A stretch of DNA of 64,000 nt from an uncultured Acidimicrobiales bacterium (GCA_958295755.1 OY282367.1:1740022-1804021); one strand, 5' to 3'. Counted from the stretch's first letter, positions 38,001-46,588 are shown. Numbers and translations: made by a program. Notes: generated by a model not told the origin, from the letters alone.

Positions 38001-39213
38001 GCCCTAAAACATTCTTTTTATTTGCCTTATTTGAATGCAGTTCCAAACAGAATTTTCCCAAATTAATCTCTGACAACCGGCGATACACAACATCTAATGC
38101 TGCCTTTTTCTCAGACACAAATAGTACTGACTTACCTTTACCTATCATGTGTGCGATAATATTACATATAGTCTGTGATTTTCCTGTTCCAGGTGGGCCG
38201 ATGGTGATAAAATCATTTCCCTGGTCTGCTGCTGCCACACAAGCAATTTGAGTAGAATCAGCTTCTAGCGGCAAAAGCAGATCCTTTGTTGCAAATTTAT
38301 CGTCCAAAGTTCTCGGTTCTATGGATTCACCGCCATCATAAATCTGATTTGGAGTATGCATCAAATGCTTAACCACACCATTGGAATCAGCAAGCGTGTC
38401 TGCACGACTTACCAAATCAGCCCACATTAAATATTTAACAAACGAAAAATTTCCAAGAATAATATCTTCACATATTTTGAACCCATCTTGTTTAGCTACC
38501 GCACGGCGAAAAATATTCCAAATGTTCTCAACATCTACACCGTATTCATCTTGAGGTAAATTTCCATCAAAATCTGAAATTATTATACCGAAATCTTTCC
38601 GCAACATTTCTAGTAAAGTTTTGTTCACTCTAGTCTCATCATCACTAGCTAATATTTTGATTCCGTCCTTTACAGATTTTCTCTCAAGATAAACCGGAAC
38701 TAATACCAGAGGTGCTCGCCGTATTTTGTCATCATTTTCTCTTTTCCACTCTAAAAATCCGAAAGCCAAATACAAAGTTCCTACCCCACCTTCCAGCAAC
38801 GAATTTCTAGCTTTCCTATAAATGTTTGTTTCTCTTTTTCGCAACTCAGCTTCACTCATATCTACTACAACAGCAGACGAAGATTGTTTCGTTATCTGCT
38901 TGAGTGCAAATTCATTCAAAGTAGCGGCAGAAGAGAGAGCAGTTTCGTCCTCTATTGAAGAATTAAACTCTATATCTAGTTTTTCCTCTGTATTCAGATC
39001 TTCCCCCGATAACTCTGATTCTTTCCTAGGAAATCTCACAATTGCTATCTTATTTCCCTTGGCTAATCTGTCTTCAAGTAAATGTGGATCAGGGCACACG
39101 ATAGGTAAATAGCTTTTGCCATATTGGTTCAGCAGAGGGTTTCGCAAAGTCAAATCAAGTAGACGATCCTGCCATTTCTCAACCCTCTCACGAGAGGTCA
39201 TAGTTGCATTCAT
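35068..39213 (-). CDS. DUF4011-type SF1 helicase with C-terminal REase domain, candidate defence protein
   Basis: 1381 aa. N-terminal region of about 250 residues resembles DUF4011 (WQDRLLDLTLRNPLLN). Walker A GPPGTGKSQT is at about residue 337; a long helical region separates it from Walker B IFDEASQITTWDA (about 974), with GDPKQMPPSNFF, HYRSKKEDLI, TVQGDERDVILF and RRLNVAFTRAKHEM as later SF1 (Upf1-like) motifs. From about residue 1265 a PD-(D/E)XK-like nuclease of the Vsr/MTES_1575 type follows: FRIDIGV and GIECDGAAYH supply acidic residues. Such helicase-nuclease proteins are repeatedly found in antiviral islands. Base composition is much poorer in G+C than its neighbours (20 of 60 at 38581-38640, against 39 of 60 at 40441-40500), suggesting transfer. 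No partner genes are evident. Confidence 0.88.
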   Translation of the reverse strand: MNATMTSRERVEKWQDRLLDLTLRNPLLNQYGKSYLPIVCPDPHLLEDRLAKGNKIAIVRFPRKESELSGEDLNTEEKLDIEFNSSIEDETALSSAATLNEFALKQITKQSSSAVVVDMSEAELRKRETNIYRKARNSLLEGGVGTLYLAFGFLEWKRENDDKIRRAPLVLVPVYLERKSVKDGIKILASDDETRVNKTLLEMLRKDFGIIISDFDGNLPQDEYGVDVENIWNIFRRAVAKQDGFKICEDIILGNFSFVKYLMWADLVSRADTLADSNGVVKHLMHTPNQIYDGGESIEPRTLDDKFATKDLLLPLEADSTQIACVAAADQGNDFITIGPPGTGKSQTICNIIAHMIGKGKSVLFVSEKKAALDVVYRRLSEINLGKFCLELHSNKANKKNVLGQLKQAADFADLRDPSEWEKCGQELQEIRTSLNMFVESLHKKRSNGYSAYEGIGLKVKHANSSWHVPLNWGTSDEHSEEELDNLEKTVRTLSSDSASVDFSCDFIYILSATSWGPAWEKKVLETSTKLSSDAEKCKGNEQDLLKNLGLNGLWNESLVELEGLSNLCKVLSLDRMHEAGKCLADNISVDDLLSAAEQLENYRTSEAQLQAEYPDFGWRQLDIESLHHQLSEASQEWWLSRKNKTRKLSKTLSPFCEGKPDAARDLPVLLEMSQIDKQIQEFDQKLSGQEFWQSHSSDTDALLELANMTKKLLETMQASAKPAQLRDLREAIASASVAEERPFGYESPIGAACAKFVEAFDTLKATDEEFSKIALESPLKVFAEAPDMLRKIATAGDSIKENKHSLHDWCRWIKTKETAEKLGLGSLVEAAENETIPSDALSEAFEASYWEWWTAAVIEEDSTLRNFSSQMQETIIQDFCALDTKYQKVTSKYIASQIAQNIAQQRLLENSSDWGELRRYMNQKRPRITVRELHERFSNILTTLTPCWMMSPLSVSQYLPAGKGHFDVVIFDEASQITTWDAIGTLARAKQVIVAGDPKQMPPSNFFQRQDEDEEDELNSGEIPDLESILDEMESASIPKQHLNLHYRSKKEDLIAFSNNRYYENRLITFPPPFDKKGVSLVKSNGIYTPGSKARTNLIEARLVVDEILKRLRHKDKAIRDASMGVVTFNQTQQQLIEDLLDIERKNDPSIEVAFSEDIVEPIFVKNLETVQGDERDVILFSVGYGPDSAGNPPAMRFGPVNQDGGERRLNVAFTRAKHEMKIFTSLLPEHMRVTPSTPQGVKDLKDFLLFAERGVLSADIAGSIGSSESVFEEEVILELRKRSWDVEPQIGVSKFRIDIGVIHPERPGEYLAGIECDGAAYHSSYTARERDKLRQQVLESLGWKLYRIWSTDWWHDRGKAADAIHKQLLDCLEKNKAHS

Positions 39214-39214
39214 T

Positions 39215-40267
39215 TCAGGCTAGCTTTGCGAATAGACGTTGAGCTTGCTCGGTAGCGTGTGCTCGCACTTCGGCGGCATCTACTTTGGTGGGCGAACCGT
39301 CTGCCCAGACCTCTTCGCCATCCACTCGCACGCTCAGGGGGGAAACACCTGGTGTGAAAGCCAAACTCCATGGATCCATATCGCCGTAGCTCCAGCGAAC
39401 TTCGTCATTGCGGACTTCAGGGAACAGCTCCTCGCCTTGAAGTAGCCATTGCCAGGGCGTCTCAGGAGTAGCAGCAACATCGGTAGCTCGCAGGCATACA
39501 TATGCCAGTCGAAACTCTTCTAGCATGTCGGCCCCTATGCCGTCGGTGCCGAGGGCTACAGGGTTAGCGAAACGCACAGGGCGGGCATAACCTACGCTGT
39601 TATTCATATTTGACCTAGGGTTGTGGACGATAGTGCCCGCAAGGGGGTGATCGTCTTCAAGTAGCACGCCGTGCACCAGTAGCCAATCGGCTGTGGCATA
39701 AGGTGCTAGCACTTCAGCTGCTTGAGCGTCGGGCGCACCTTCGCCTACATGAATATGCACCCCCACCCCGAAATTCTTGGCCATCTCTGCTGCGCCAGCC
39801 AGCGTATCAGCCTCGCAAGTAAAAGCTGCGTGCACCCCCACCATCCCCCGCCCGCCTTCCTGCAGATATCTCTCGTTCTCTCGCAGCCCTTGGCGGGCAC
39901 CTTCAGGGCCGTGTCGGTCGGTAACCCCATAGGCGCAGCTCACTCTCACTCCCACTTCGGCACAAGCTTCGGCGATAATGCTGAGAGAGCCGTCAATGGC
40001 GTTGGGGGATTCGTGATGGTCAATGATGGCAGTACAGCCTCGCTCTAAGGCTTCCAAAGCACCAAGACGCGCTGAGGCGCGCAGCATTTCATCGTCTAGG
40101 GCGCAGTCCAACCGCCACCAGATGAGCTCTAGAATTTCTTGGAAATTCCCCGGAGTGGCTGGAGGAGGCGGCATACCTCTGGCCAGCGCAGAGTAGAGAT
40201 GGTGATGGGCACAGACGAGACCGTGCGTAACACCTGCGTGCGTAACACCTGCGGGCGGCGAAGTCAC
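39215..40267 (-). CDS. SsnA-like amidohydrolase/deaminase, N-terminally truncated
   Basis: 350 aa. It aligns with SsnA and guanine/8-oxoguanine deaminase-type amidohydrolases from the metal motif onward: LVCAHHHLYSALARGM, HVGEG, VHGVLL, VHNPRSNMNNSVGYA and GTDGIGADM. SsnA proteins have about 55 residues of beta-sandwich before the first His motif; here only about 17 precede it, including a duplicated GVTHAGVTHG, and an in-frame stop occurs five codons above the GTG. Just 76 nt separate it from the fused xanthine dehydrogenase gene. In Escherichia coli ssnA likewise neighbours a fused xdhD. It may be a decaying gene or use an unusual start. Confidence 0.75.
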   Translation of the reverse strand: MTSPPAGVTHAGVTHGLVCAHHHLYSALARGMPPPPATPGNFQEILELIWWRLDCALDDEMLRASARLGALEALERGCTAIIDHHESPNAIDGSLSIIAEACAEVGVRVSCAYGVTDRHGPEGARQGLRENERYLQEGGRGMVGVHAAFTCEADTLAGAAEMAKNFGVGVHIHVGEGAPDAQAAEVLAPYATADWLLVHGVLLEDDHPLAGTIVHNPRSNMNNSVGYARPVRFANPVALGTDGIGADMLEEFRLAYVCLRATDVAATPETPWQWLLQGEELFPEVRNDEVRWSYGDMDPWSLAFTPGVSPLSVRVDGEEVWADGSPTKVDAAEVRAHATEQAQRLFAKLA

Positions 40268-40343
40268 TGCGTGGGAATCTCAGTGCTTGAAGAACTGCTA
40301 GCCGAGAGCACTGCCCCAAATATGCCCGGTATCAGGCCCAGTG

Positions 40344-43055
40344 TCAGGCACCGACTGCTACAAGATCGGGATGGCTAGGAGCCGCCCACTCTTCCAGTTG
40401 TTCGGGGGCACGCATCGGCAGACTTGTACGCCACTGAGCATCGTGGTCATACAGCGCGGCCGCCACTGCCCCAGCCGTTGGCACCAGTCCGATTTCACCT
40501 ACCCCTTTGATGCCATAGGGGGCATTAGGTTGCGGGCATTCCACCAACACCACATCCACATGTGGCATGTCTTTGGGGCGGATGATGCCGAGTGGTCGCA
40601 AGGTGGCGTGGCGGGGACGGCTGTCTTCATCTACAGGGAATCCTTCGCTCAAGGCATAGCCGAGACCCATGTGCACAGCCCCTTCCACTTGCCCTTCGCA
40701 GAGCTGCGGATTGACAGCGCGTCCCACATCGTGCACTGCCAGCACCCGCTCCACATCGCCAGAGTCGGGGTCTAATATCACAAGCTGAGCGGCGTATCCG
40801 AAAGTGGAATGGATAATCGGGTTCTCTAGGCCGTCACTGAGAGAATTCGTCCAATCCACCACATAGCTACCTTCGTAATCCACATCGGGCTTACAGCCAT
40901 CTGCCAAGGCTGCGCGGCAGGCTTCAGCCACCGAACCTGCGCCCATAAGTGTGCCTCGGCTACCTGTAGTCTGCCCTGCGCCTAGCTCGCGGGTGGTGTC
41001 TACAATAACTTTTACTTTGTCGGGATGGACTGCGAGTTCTTCCACTGCCACTTGCAGTGCGACCGTGTGGATACCTTGGCCCATTTCTGTCCAGCAGTGG
41101 CGCACTTCCACCGTGCCATCCGTCGCGAAACGCACTACAGCTCTGGCCACCTCGTTGAAGCCGTTGCCGAGACCTGAGTTCTTAAGACCGAGGCCGACGC
41201 CGACTGGTTTGCCAGCGGCGCGGGCGGCTTCGTATTCGTCTTTCACGGCGTCTAAACAGGCTCTGGCACCGAGGCAACCGTCATCCATTATCTGGCCGGG
41301 ACCCCATATCAAGCCGGGCTCTATGGCATTGCGCGAGCGTATCTCCCATCCTGAGATGCCTGCTTTATCGGCGAGGCGGTCCATCACGCCTTCCATAGCG
41401 AACTGCGCTTGGTTGGCACCGAAGCCTCGGAAAGCCCCGCAGACGGGGTTGTTGGTGCGCACAGCTATGGCGGCCACATCTATGGCAGGCAGATGGTAGG
41501 GGCCACTAGCGTGACCTGCCGCCCGCTCCAAGACTTTCATACCGACAGAAGCATAGGGGCCTGAGTCGCCGATCATGCGGGCACGGAGGGCTGTGAGCTT
41601 GCCTTCTTCGTTGCAGCCTGCCCAGTATTCCAAGCGGATGGGGTGACGCTTCGGATGTAGCAGGAGCGATTCATCTCTTGAGAGTGTGCATTTGACGGGG
41701 CGTTGGAGCTTCCAAGCTGCGAGGGCTGTCTGGGCTTGGTTAGACATATCTTCTTTGCCGCCGAAAGCCCCTCCGTTGGAGACGAGCTCCACAGTGATTT
41801 CTGAAGGGTCTGTGTTGAGCACGGCGGCGATCTGGTTGCGGTCGTCCCAGACTCCTTGGCCTCCTGAATATACCTTCATGGTGCCATCTTCGTGGGGCAC
41901 AGCAAGGGTGGATTCGGGTTCTACAAAGGCGTGCTCAACCCGCTGGGTGTGGAAGACTTCATGGACGGTGTGGGCAGAGGATTCCAAAGCAGCATCCACA
42001 TCGCCGCGGGCATACACTGAACGCGACAAGATGTTGCCGTCTAGTTGCCAAACGGCGTCTTCTGGGGGGGCATTACTTGCTGCGTCAGAGACAGAGGTGC
42101 CGAGGTGGCCGTTGGTTAGGTGGCCGTTGGTTGTTGCCGAGGAGCTGCTGTCATTACTGCCAGTAGTAGCCAAACCGGCAGCCACTACTGGGTCGGAAAA
42201 CGGCACGAGAGGTTTGTAGTCGATTTCTATCAACTGAGCGGCTTGACGAGCGGTTTCCACATTTTCAGCTACGACCAGTGCCATGATGTCGCCCAGATAT
42301 GAAGTGCGCCCGCCTTCTGGAATGAACACCGGCCAGTCTTTGTGGATCAAACCGACCCTCAGATCGCCAGGCACATCTGCAGCCGTGAACACGGCAACCA
42401 CGCCCGGCACGGCTTCGGCTGGCGAAGTATTGATGGCGATCACATCGGCACGGGCATGGTCTGCCAGCCTGACTGCTCCGTGAAGCATGTTGGGCAGGAA
42501 TATATCGTCTATGTAGGGGCGTTCTCCTGCTGCTAGCTCAGTCGCTTCGTATTTCATGCCTGAACTGCCGACACCTCCGGGAGTTGCCGGCTCAGGGGAT
42601 TCACCTTGCGCCAACGACATCACGGCATCCAGGATTTTCACATACCCAGTGCAGCGGCAAAGGTGCCCGCCTAGGTGTCGGGAGGCTTCATCACGAGTGA
42701 GGTCGGTGCCTTTGCGATCTATGAGAGACTTTGCCCGCACCACGATACCGGGTGTGCAAAATCCGCACTGGAGTGCTCCGTGTGAGGCGAAAGCTGCGGT
42801 GAACCTGTGGCGTTCCGACTCGCTGATACCTTCCAGAGTCACCACATCGGCATCGGCTGCTTTCTCAAGCGAGGTTTGACAAGCAACTCTGGCTTTTCCA
42901 TCTACGAGCACGGTGCAGCAACCGCATTGCCCTGTGGGAGAACAGCCATCTTTGGGAGAAATAACATGCAGCTCTTCCCGAAGGGCTGCGAGCAGGTGGG
43001 GATGTTCGCGATGAACTGCGACCTGTTGGCCGTTGAGAGTGAATTGAGTGCCCAT
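40344..43055 (-). CDS. Fused 2Fe-2S/molybdopterin xanthine dehydrogenase (XdhD-like)
   Basis: 903 aa. Residues 1-75 hold a plant-type 2Fe-2S ferredoxin domain (CSPTGQCGCCTV, Cys38 to Cys59), residues about 80-150 the second cluster domain (QCGFCTPG and LCRCTGY), and about 165-900 the molybdopterin domains (GGAFGGKEDMS, GAFRGFGANQ, EMGQGIHT, GVGEIGLVP). No FAD subunit gene is present, as in XdhD-like fusions. It probably hydroxylates a purine or related heterocycle, with an external electron acceptor. An insert of about 30 Ser/Asn/Thr-rich residues (NGHLTNGHLG) interrupts the large domain, encoded by a 15-bp duplication at 42103-42132. Linked to a deaminase and an N-carbamoyl hydrolase. Confidence 0.93.
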   Translation of the reverse strand: MGTQFTLNGQQVAVHREHPHLLAALREELHVISPKDGCSPTGQCGCCTVLVDGKARVACQTSLEKAADADVVTLEGISESERHRFTAAFASHGALQCGFCTPGIVVRAKSLIDRKGTDLTRDEASRHLGGHLCRCTGYVKILDAVMSLAQGESPEPATPGGVGSSGMKYEATELAAGERPYIDDIFLPNMLHGAVRLADHARADVIAINTSPAEAVPGVVAVFTAADVPGDLRVGLIHKDWPVFIPEGGRTSYLGDIMALVVAENVETARQAAQLIEIDYKPLVPFSDPVVAAGLATTGSNDSSSSATTNGHLTNGHLGTSVSDAASNAPPEDAVWQLDGNILSRSVYARGDVDAALESSAHTVHEVFHTQRVEHAFVEPESTLAVPHEDGTMKVYSGGQGVWDDRNQIAAVLNTDPSEITVELVSNGGAFGGKEDMSNQAQTALAAWKLQRPVKCTLSRDESLLLHPKRHPIRLEYWAGCNEEGKLTALRARMIGDSGPYASVGMKVLERAAGHASGPYHLPAIDVAAIAVRTNNPVCGAFRGFGANQAQFAMEGVMDRLADKAGISGWEIRSRNAIEPGLIWGPGQIMDDGCLGARACLDAVKDEYEAARAAGKPVGVGLGLKNSGLGNGFNEVARAVVRFATDGTVEVRHCWTEMGQGIHTVALQVAVEELAVHPDKVKVIVDTTRELGAGQTTGSRGTLMGAGSVAEACRAALADGCKPDVDYEGSYVVDWTNSLSDGLENPIIHSTFGYAAQLVILDPDSGDVERVLAVHDVGRAVNPQLCEGQVEGAVHMGLGYALSEGFPVDEDSRPRHATLRPLGIIRPKDMPHVDVVLVECPQPNAPYGIKGVGEIGLVPTAGAVAAALYDHDAQWRTSLPMRAPEQLEEWAAPSHPDLVAVGA
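42103..42132. repeat. Exact 15-bp duplication in xanthine dehydrogenase gene
   Basis: aggtggccgttggtt occurs twice back to back, in frame, giving the NGHLTNGHL insert in the molybdopterin domain. Confidence 0.95.
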
Positions 43056-43142
43056 ATCTGGAGTGCCCTTGCTGCTAACTGTGATTTTGCTGCTAACTGT
43101 GATTTTACTTCATTTGCGTGGCTGTGTCAAGAAATACTAGTC

Positions 43143-44078
43143 TTACGGCGGAGGCACTGGCCCCTTGCGCTCAATAATCTGTCGATACGCTTCTGGGCGG
43201 CGATAGCGGTCGAAGTCGAACAGCGTCTCTTTGTAGTTGCGGCACATATCAAAATCTATGCGTGCTCGGATTAGCTCGTCTCCATTGGTAACGGCTTGAG
43301 CCACGATTTGCCCGGAGGGAGCGATGATGCAGCTGTGTGCTAGCAGTTCGCAACCTTCTTCGGTGCCACCTTTGGCTGCTCCGACCACCCACATGCCGTT
43401 TTGATAGGCACCCGACTGCATCACGAGGTGGTTGTGGAATGCCTGTAGCGGGTCTTGCGTGGGGTCGGGAGGATAGTGAAGAGGTGTGTTGTAACCGATT
43501 AGCACAAGTTCTGCGCCACTCAATCCCATGACCCTATAGGTCTCTGGCCAGCGACGATCGTTGCAGATGGCCATGCCTACGATGCCGTCGAACGCACGCC
43601 AAACTTGGAAACCTTCTTGGCTTTCTTCAAAGTATCGCCGTTCTAAGTGTTGAAATCTGCGGTGAGGTTCGTGGTCTTCGTGGCCTGGGATGTGCACTTT
43701 GCGAAACTTGCCAACCAATGAGCCGTCTCGTTCGGTGAGGATGGCTGTGTTATAGCGGTGGCGGTCGGCTGTCAATTCTGCATAGCCGAGGTGGATGCCG
43801 ATGCCCATCTCGGTGGCGGTTTTGAAAAGTTCTTCTGTGGCGGTGCCGGGCGTGCCTGGGTCTTCGGTTTCGTAGAAGCTGTCTAACTCTGCTTCGTCTT
43901 CAAACCACCAGCGAGGGAAGAAGGTGGTAAGTGCCAACTCTGGATAAACAAGTAGCTCCACCCTTTGGTCATGCGCCTCGTGAAGGAGGGTAAAAAGACG
44001 GTCTACGACTTCAGCGCGGGTCTCACTGCGGGCTATGGGCCCTAGCTGTGCAACACCAACTGTCAACTCGCGTGACAT
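43143..44078 (-). CDS. N-carbamoyl-D-amino acid amidohydrolase (nitrilase superfamily)
   Basis: 311 aa, close to the roughly 304 of Agrobacterium DCase. The catalytic triad falls on the same residue numbers as in that enzyme as I recall it: Glu47 (YPELAL), Lys127 (GKFRKVH) and Cys172 (AICNDRRWPE). It should hydrolyse an N-carbamoyl amino acid to the amino acid, CO2 and ammonia, which is also the last step in reductive breakdown of pyrimidines or hydantoins. The gene is upstream of the xanthine dehydrogenase and SsnA-like genes on the same strand (87-nt gap), supporting a nucleobase or hydantoin catabolic set. Confidence 0.92.
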   Translation of the reverse strand: MSRELTVGVAQLGPIARSETRAEVVDRLFTLLHEAHDQRVELLVYPELALTTFFPRWWFEDEAELDSFYETEDPGTPGTATEELFKTATEMGIGIHLGYAELTADRHRYNTAILTERDGSLVGKFRKVHIPGHEDHEPHRRFQHLERRYFEESQEGFQVWRAFDGIVGMAICNDRRWPETYRVMGLSGAELVLIGYNTPLHYPPDPTQDPLQAFHNHLVMQSGAYQNGMWVVGAAKGGTEEGCELLAHSCIIAPSGQIVAQAVTNGDELIRARIDFDMCRNYKETLFDFDRYRRPEAYRQIIERKGPVPPP

Positions 44079-44212
44079 ATACCTAGCTTAGCCAGATTTG
44101 CCAGCAAGATTGTTATCGTCGAAGTTACCTGCTCATTGTTTCATTTTTCTTGGATGGGTCGGTAGCAGGGTTCGCTGTCGCTACACCGATCCGCAATGGG
44201 CCACTGTGTTGT

Positions 44213-44306
44213 TCAGGATATTAGCTGTTGCATCAGGATATTAGCTGGTAACGACAGTCTTGAGGCTGTAAACTACTAGCAACTTATGTAAACTACTAGC
44301 AACTTA
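44213..44306. repeat. Two tandem duplications in toxin-antitoxin promoter region
   Basis: tcaggatattagctg occurs at 44213-44227 and 44232-44246. Then an exact 20-bp unit, tgtaaactactagcaactta, occurs at 44267-44286 and 44287-44306. They fill the gap upstream of the antitoxin gene and could be operator sites for self-regulation, since type II antitoxins usually bind repeated elements at their promoter; that role is inference. Confidence 0.85.
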
Positions 44307-44340
44307 TGAGAGCAATACGTCCCGCCCGAAAGGATAGATA

Positions 44341-45042
44341 TTGAAGCGAGATCTGGCAGATAGAAATGTGAACATAGCAGACACCGACTTTCGAGTTGCT
44401 GTTCCGCTTTACACTTTTGCCGAAGCTGCCCGCATCGCTGAACTGCCCCAGCATACAATGCTGAACTGGGCTTCGCCCAGCAGGGGTGTTCCGTTGGTGG
44501 AGTCGTTTCCGCCAAGAGAACGCGGCTATCCGCGTTTGTCATTCATGGCTTTGACTCTTGTGCTTGTCATAGCAGAACTTAGAAAAGCTGGTGTGTCAAT
44601 GTCTCGAATCAAACCTGCTCTCGCCCGCGTAGAAGAAGAATTTGGCATAAAATACGCCGTTGCTCATGAAATGATACTCACAGACGGCTTAGAAGTGCTT
44701 GTGGAAACTCCTCCAGATACATCCAGCAAAGATATGTTCCAGCCACGCACAGGACAAACAGTGATGAAAGACATCATAAAAGCCCATTTACATGTCATTG
44801 AACATGCTAAGGACGGCTACCCAGCTAGGCTCAAATTGTCAAAATACGACACCGCCGAGGTAATAGTAGACCCTGAAATAGCATTCGGTTCGCCGTTTTT
44901 CAGATATGGAGGGGTAACGGTAGATAGAGTGTTGTCACGTCTCCGAGCAGGAGAAACCGCAGAGGAGGTGTCAATAGATTTCGGTGTCCCCTTAGAACAC
45001 GTAGAGGACGTCCGCAGTGTCGGCATCAAGCTCGCAGCTTAA
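44341..45042 (+). CDS. VapB45-like antitoxin (DUF433)
   Basis: 233 aa. An N-terminal helical region resembling a DNA-binding domain (FAEAARIAELPQHTMLNWA) is followed by a C-terminal DUF433 domain (PEIAFGSPFFRYGGVTVDRV, VSIDFGVPLEHVED). Size and layout match the antitoxin Rv2018 of Mycobacterium tuberculosis, paired with toxin VapC45. The start is TTG 44341, preceded by AAGGAT. The toxin gene overlaps its end by 26 nt. It should neutralise the toxin and repress its own promoter. Confidence 0.85.
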   Translation: MKRDLADRNVNIADTDFRVAVPLYTFAEAARIAELPQHTMLNWASPSRGVPLVESFPPRERGYPRLSFMALTLVLVIAELRKAGVSMSRIKPALARVEEEFGIKYAVAHEMILTDGLEVLVETPPDTSSKDMFQPRTGQTVMKDIIKAHLHVIEHAKDGYPARLKLSKYDTAEVIVDPEIAFGSPFFRYGGVTVDRVLSRLRAGETAEEVSIDFGVPLEHVEDVRSVGIKLAA

Positions 45043-45421
45043 ATTTTTTGTAGATCGTTCTTTCGGAAATAAAGTCCCCCAGCTTTTACGAGAGGCAGGT
45101 TTTGATCTGACCACTCTGAGCGAACACTACGGGAACACAGAAGGCCAGAGCATAAAAGACGAGACGTGGTTGCAATTGGCTGGCGAAAACAAATGGCCTA
45201 TTCTGACCGCGGACACCAAAATAAGGTATCGAGCTTCTGAAAAGAAGGCACTAATCGATTATAAAGCACAGGTATTCATGTTGCCATCCAAGAATTTGCC
45301 TGCAACACAAGAAGCAGAGAGATTCATTACTCATAAAAACGCTATAGAAAAGAAGTGTGCACAAGAAGGTCCGTTTGTTATTTCTGTGACAAAGCAACGC
45401 CTGCAGACACTAAAAATTTAG
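45017..45421 (+). CDS. VapC45-like PIN-domain toxin (DUF5615-type)
   Basis: 134 aa; matches the size of Rv2019. LKFFVDRSFGNKVPQLLREAGFD supplies the first strand with the metal-binding Asp of PIN-like proteins when read in two parts (KFFVDRS, LLREAGFD); TLSEHYG and LTADTKIR follow, the latter with another conserved Asp. PIN-like toxins are metal-dependent ribonucleases. GTG 45017 lies inside the antitoxin gene, so translation is coupled. Base composition here is lower in G+C than the housekeeping genes to the right. Confidence 0.82.
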   Translation: MSASSSQLKFFVDRSFGNKVPQLLREAGFDLTTLSEHYGNTEGQSIKDETWLQLAGENKWPILTADTKIRYRASEKKALIDYKAQVFMLPSKNLPATQEAERFITHKNAIEKKCAQEGPFVISVTKQRLQTLKI

Positions 45422-45753
45422 ATGTGATTGTGTGTCCTAATGCGCTTTATAATCCCTTTCATAAACCTATGAGAGCATATATAATACGGAATAGCAACAT
45501 TTTAATAGCAATATTTTTCTATAAACCTGAATACCAGCTAGCTAATAGTGGTTATACTTCCGAAATATTGCTAGTATTTGCCCGTATAACACAAAATAAA
45601 ATACCAAATAAGGTGTTATAACAGCGTTAGATTGCCGCATCTGTTGAAACAGCTGGTAGGAAAGGACCTTTGGCGCGGGAAGGCAGTAGTCCAGTCGCAA
45701 AAAACCTAATCGCCAGAAACCCAGTCACCAGAAACTAAGTTGCCAGAAACTAC
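45422..45753. other. 332-nt A+T-rich gap with inverted repeat and 15-bp tandem repeat
   Basis: No convincing gene. An 8-bp inverted repeat (TATAACAC at 45585-45592 with GTGTTATA at 45613-45620) could mark the end of the toxin transcript but lacks a T run. Four imperfect 15-bp units, cgcaaaaaacctaat, cgccagaaacccagt, caccagaaactaagt and tgccagaaactactc, run from 45696 to 45755 and touch the pyrH stop codon. An 88-codon + frame starting inside the toxin gene has no protein-like character. Confidence 0.7.
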
Positions 45754-46503
45754 TCAATCGTTAGAGACTAGAGTGCCGATTTTGTCGCCGGCTAGAAGGG
45801 CGTGGGAATTGCCTGTGGTCATAAGGTCGAACATGACGATTGGTAGGTTATTTTCCATGCAGAGGGTGATAGCTGTGGTGTCCATGGCTCGCAGCCCTTT
45901 GTTGATGACATCAATGTAGGAAAGCTGCTCAAACTTGGTGGCTTCTTGATTGAGTCTGGGATCGTCTGAGTAGATGCCATCGGTGCCTGAGTGGGTGCCC
46001 TTGAGCAGCACTTCAGCCTCTATCTCTATGGCTCGCAGGGCAGCGGCGGTGTCGGTGGTGAAAAACGGGTTTCCAGTGCCAGCAGCGAGGATGACCACTC
46101 GGCCTTTTTCTAAGTGGCGCATGGCGCGGCGGCGGATGTAGGGCTCGGCTATCTGCGCCATTTGTATAGCAGTCTGCACTCTGGTGGGCTGACCAAGATG
46201 TTCCAGCACATCTTGGAGAGCAAGAGCGTTTATGACAGTGGCGAGCATGCCCATGTAGTCGGCTTGGGACTGGTCTATACCCATAGCAACACCGGTTTCG
46301 CCACGCCAGATATTGCCGCCGCCCACAACAACTGCTATATCTACCGCAAAACTTTGGCGCAACTCGTAGATTTCTTTGGCGATGGCTTCAACTGTGGCAC
46401 CATCTATACCGACATCGGTTTTTCCAGAAAAGGCTTCTCCGGAAATTTTCAGCAAAATACGAGACCATTGTGGTTTGGCTGTGATGGTGCTGTCAACAGT
46501 CAT
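45754..46503 (-). CDS. pyrH: UMP kinase
   Basis: 249 aa hexameric UMP kinase of the amino acid kinase fold, making [24 protein letters not shown], the uridine-binding [15 protein letters not shown] and [22 protein letters not shown] segments are all present. It follows rpsB and tsf as in most bacteria, but frr, the usual next gene, is not here; the toxin-antitoxin pair lies there instead. An 85-nt gap separates it from tsf. Confidence 0.97.
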   Translation of the reverse strand: MTVDSTITAKPQWSRILLKISGEAFSGKTDVGIDGATVEAIAKEIYELRQSFAVDIAVVVGGGNIWRGETGVAMGIDQSQADYMGMLATVINALALQDVLEHLGQPTRVQTAIQMAQIAEPYIRRRAMRHLEKGRVVILAAGTGNPFFTTDTAAALRAIEIEAEVLLKGTHSGTDGIYSDDPRLNQEATKFEQLSYIDVINKGLRAMDTTAITLCMENNLPIVMFDLMTTGNSHALLAGDKIGTLVSND

Positions 46504-46588
46504 CTTGATTTCTACCCCTTCAAATCAACCGAGGATCTAGGTGTGATAGAAATCTTGGCATAGTTGATCTGGCTTTCCAAACTTTGCT

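Noticed and set aside
27715..39213. RCC1 lipoproteins and helicase-nuclease as one defence system
   Set aside because: They are convergent, differ in base composition, and the RCC1 proteins are secreted whereas the helicase is cytoplasmic; nothing in the sequence links them.
40089..40319. Upstream minus-strand frame as the missing N-terminus of the SsnA-like gene
   Set aside because: Translated residues do not resemble the SsnA beta-sandwich, so a simple frameshift is not supported.
45355..45621. 88-codon frame after the toxin gene
   Set aside because: Starts inside the toxin gene, no RBS or protein-like pattern, in A+T-rich DNA.
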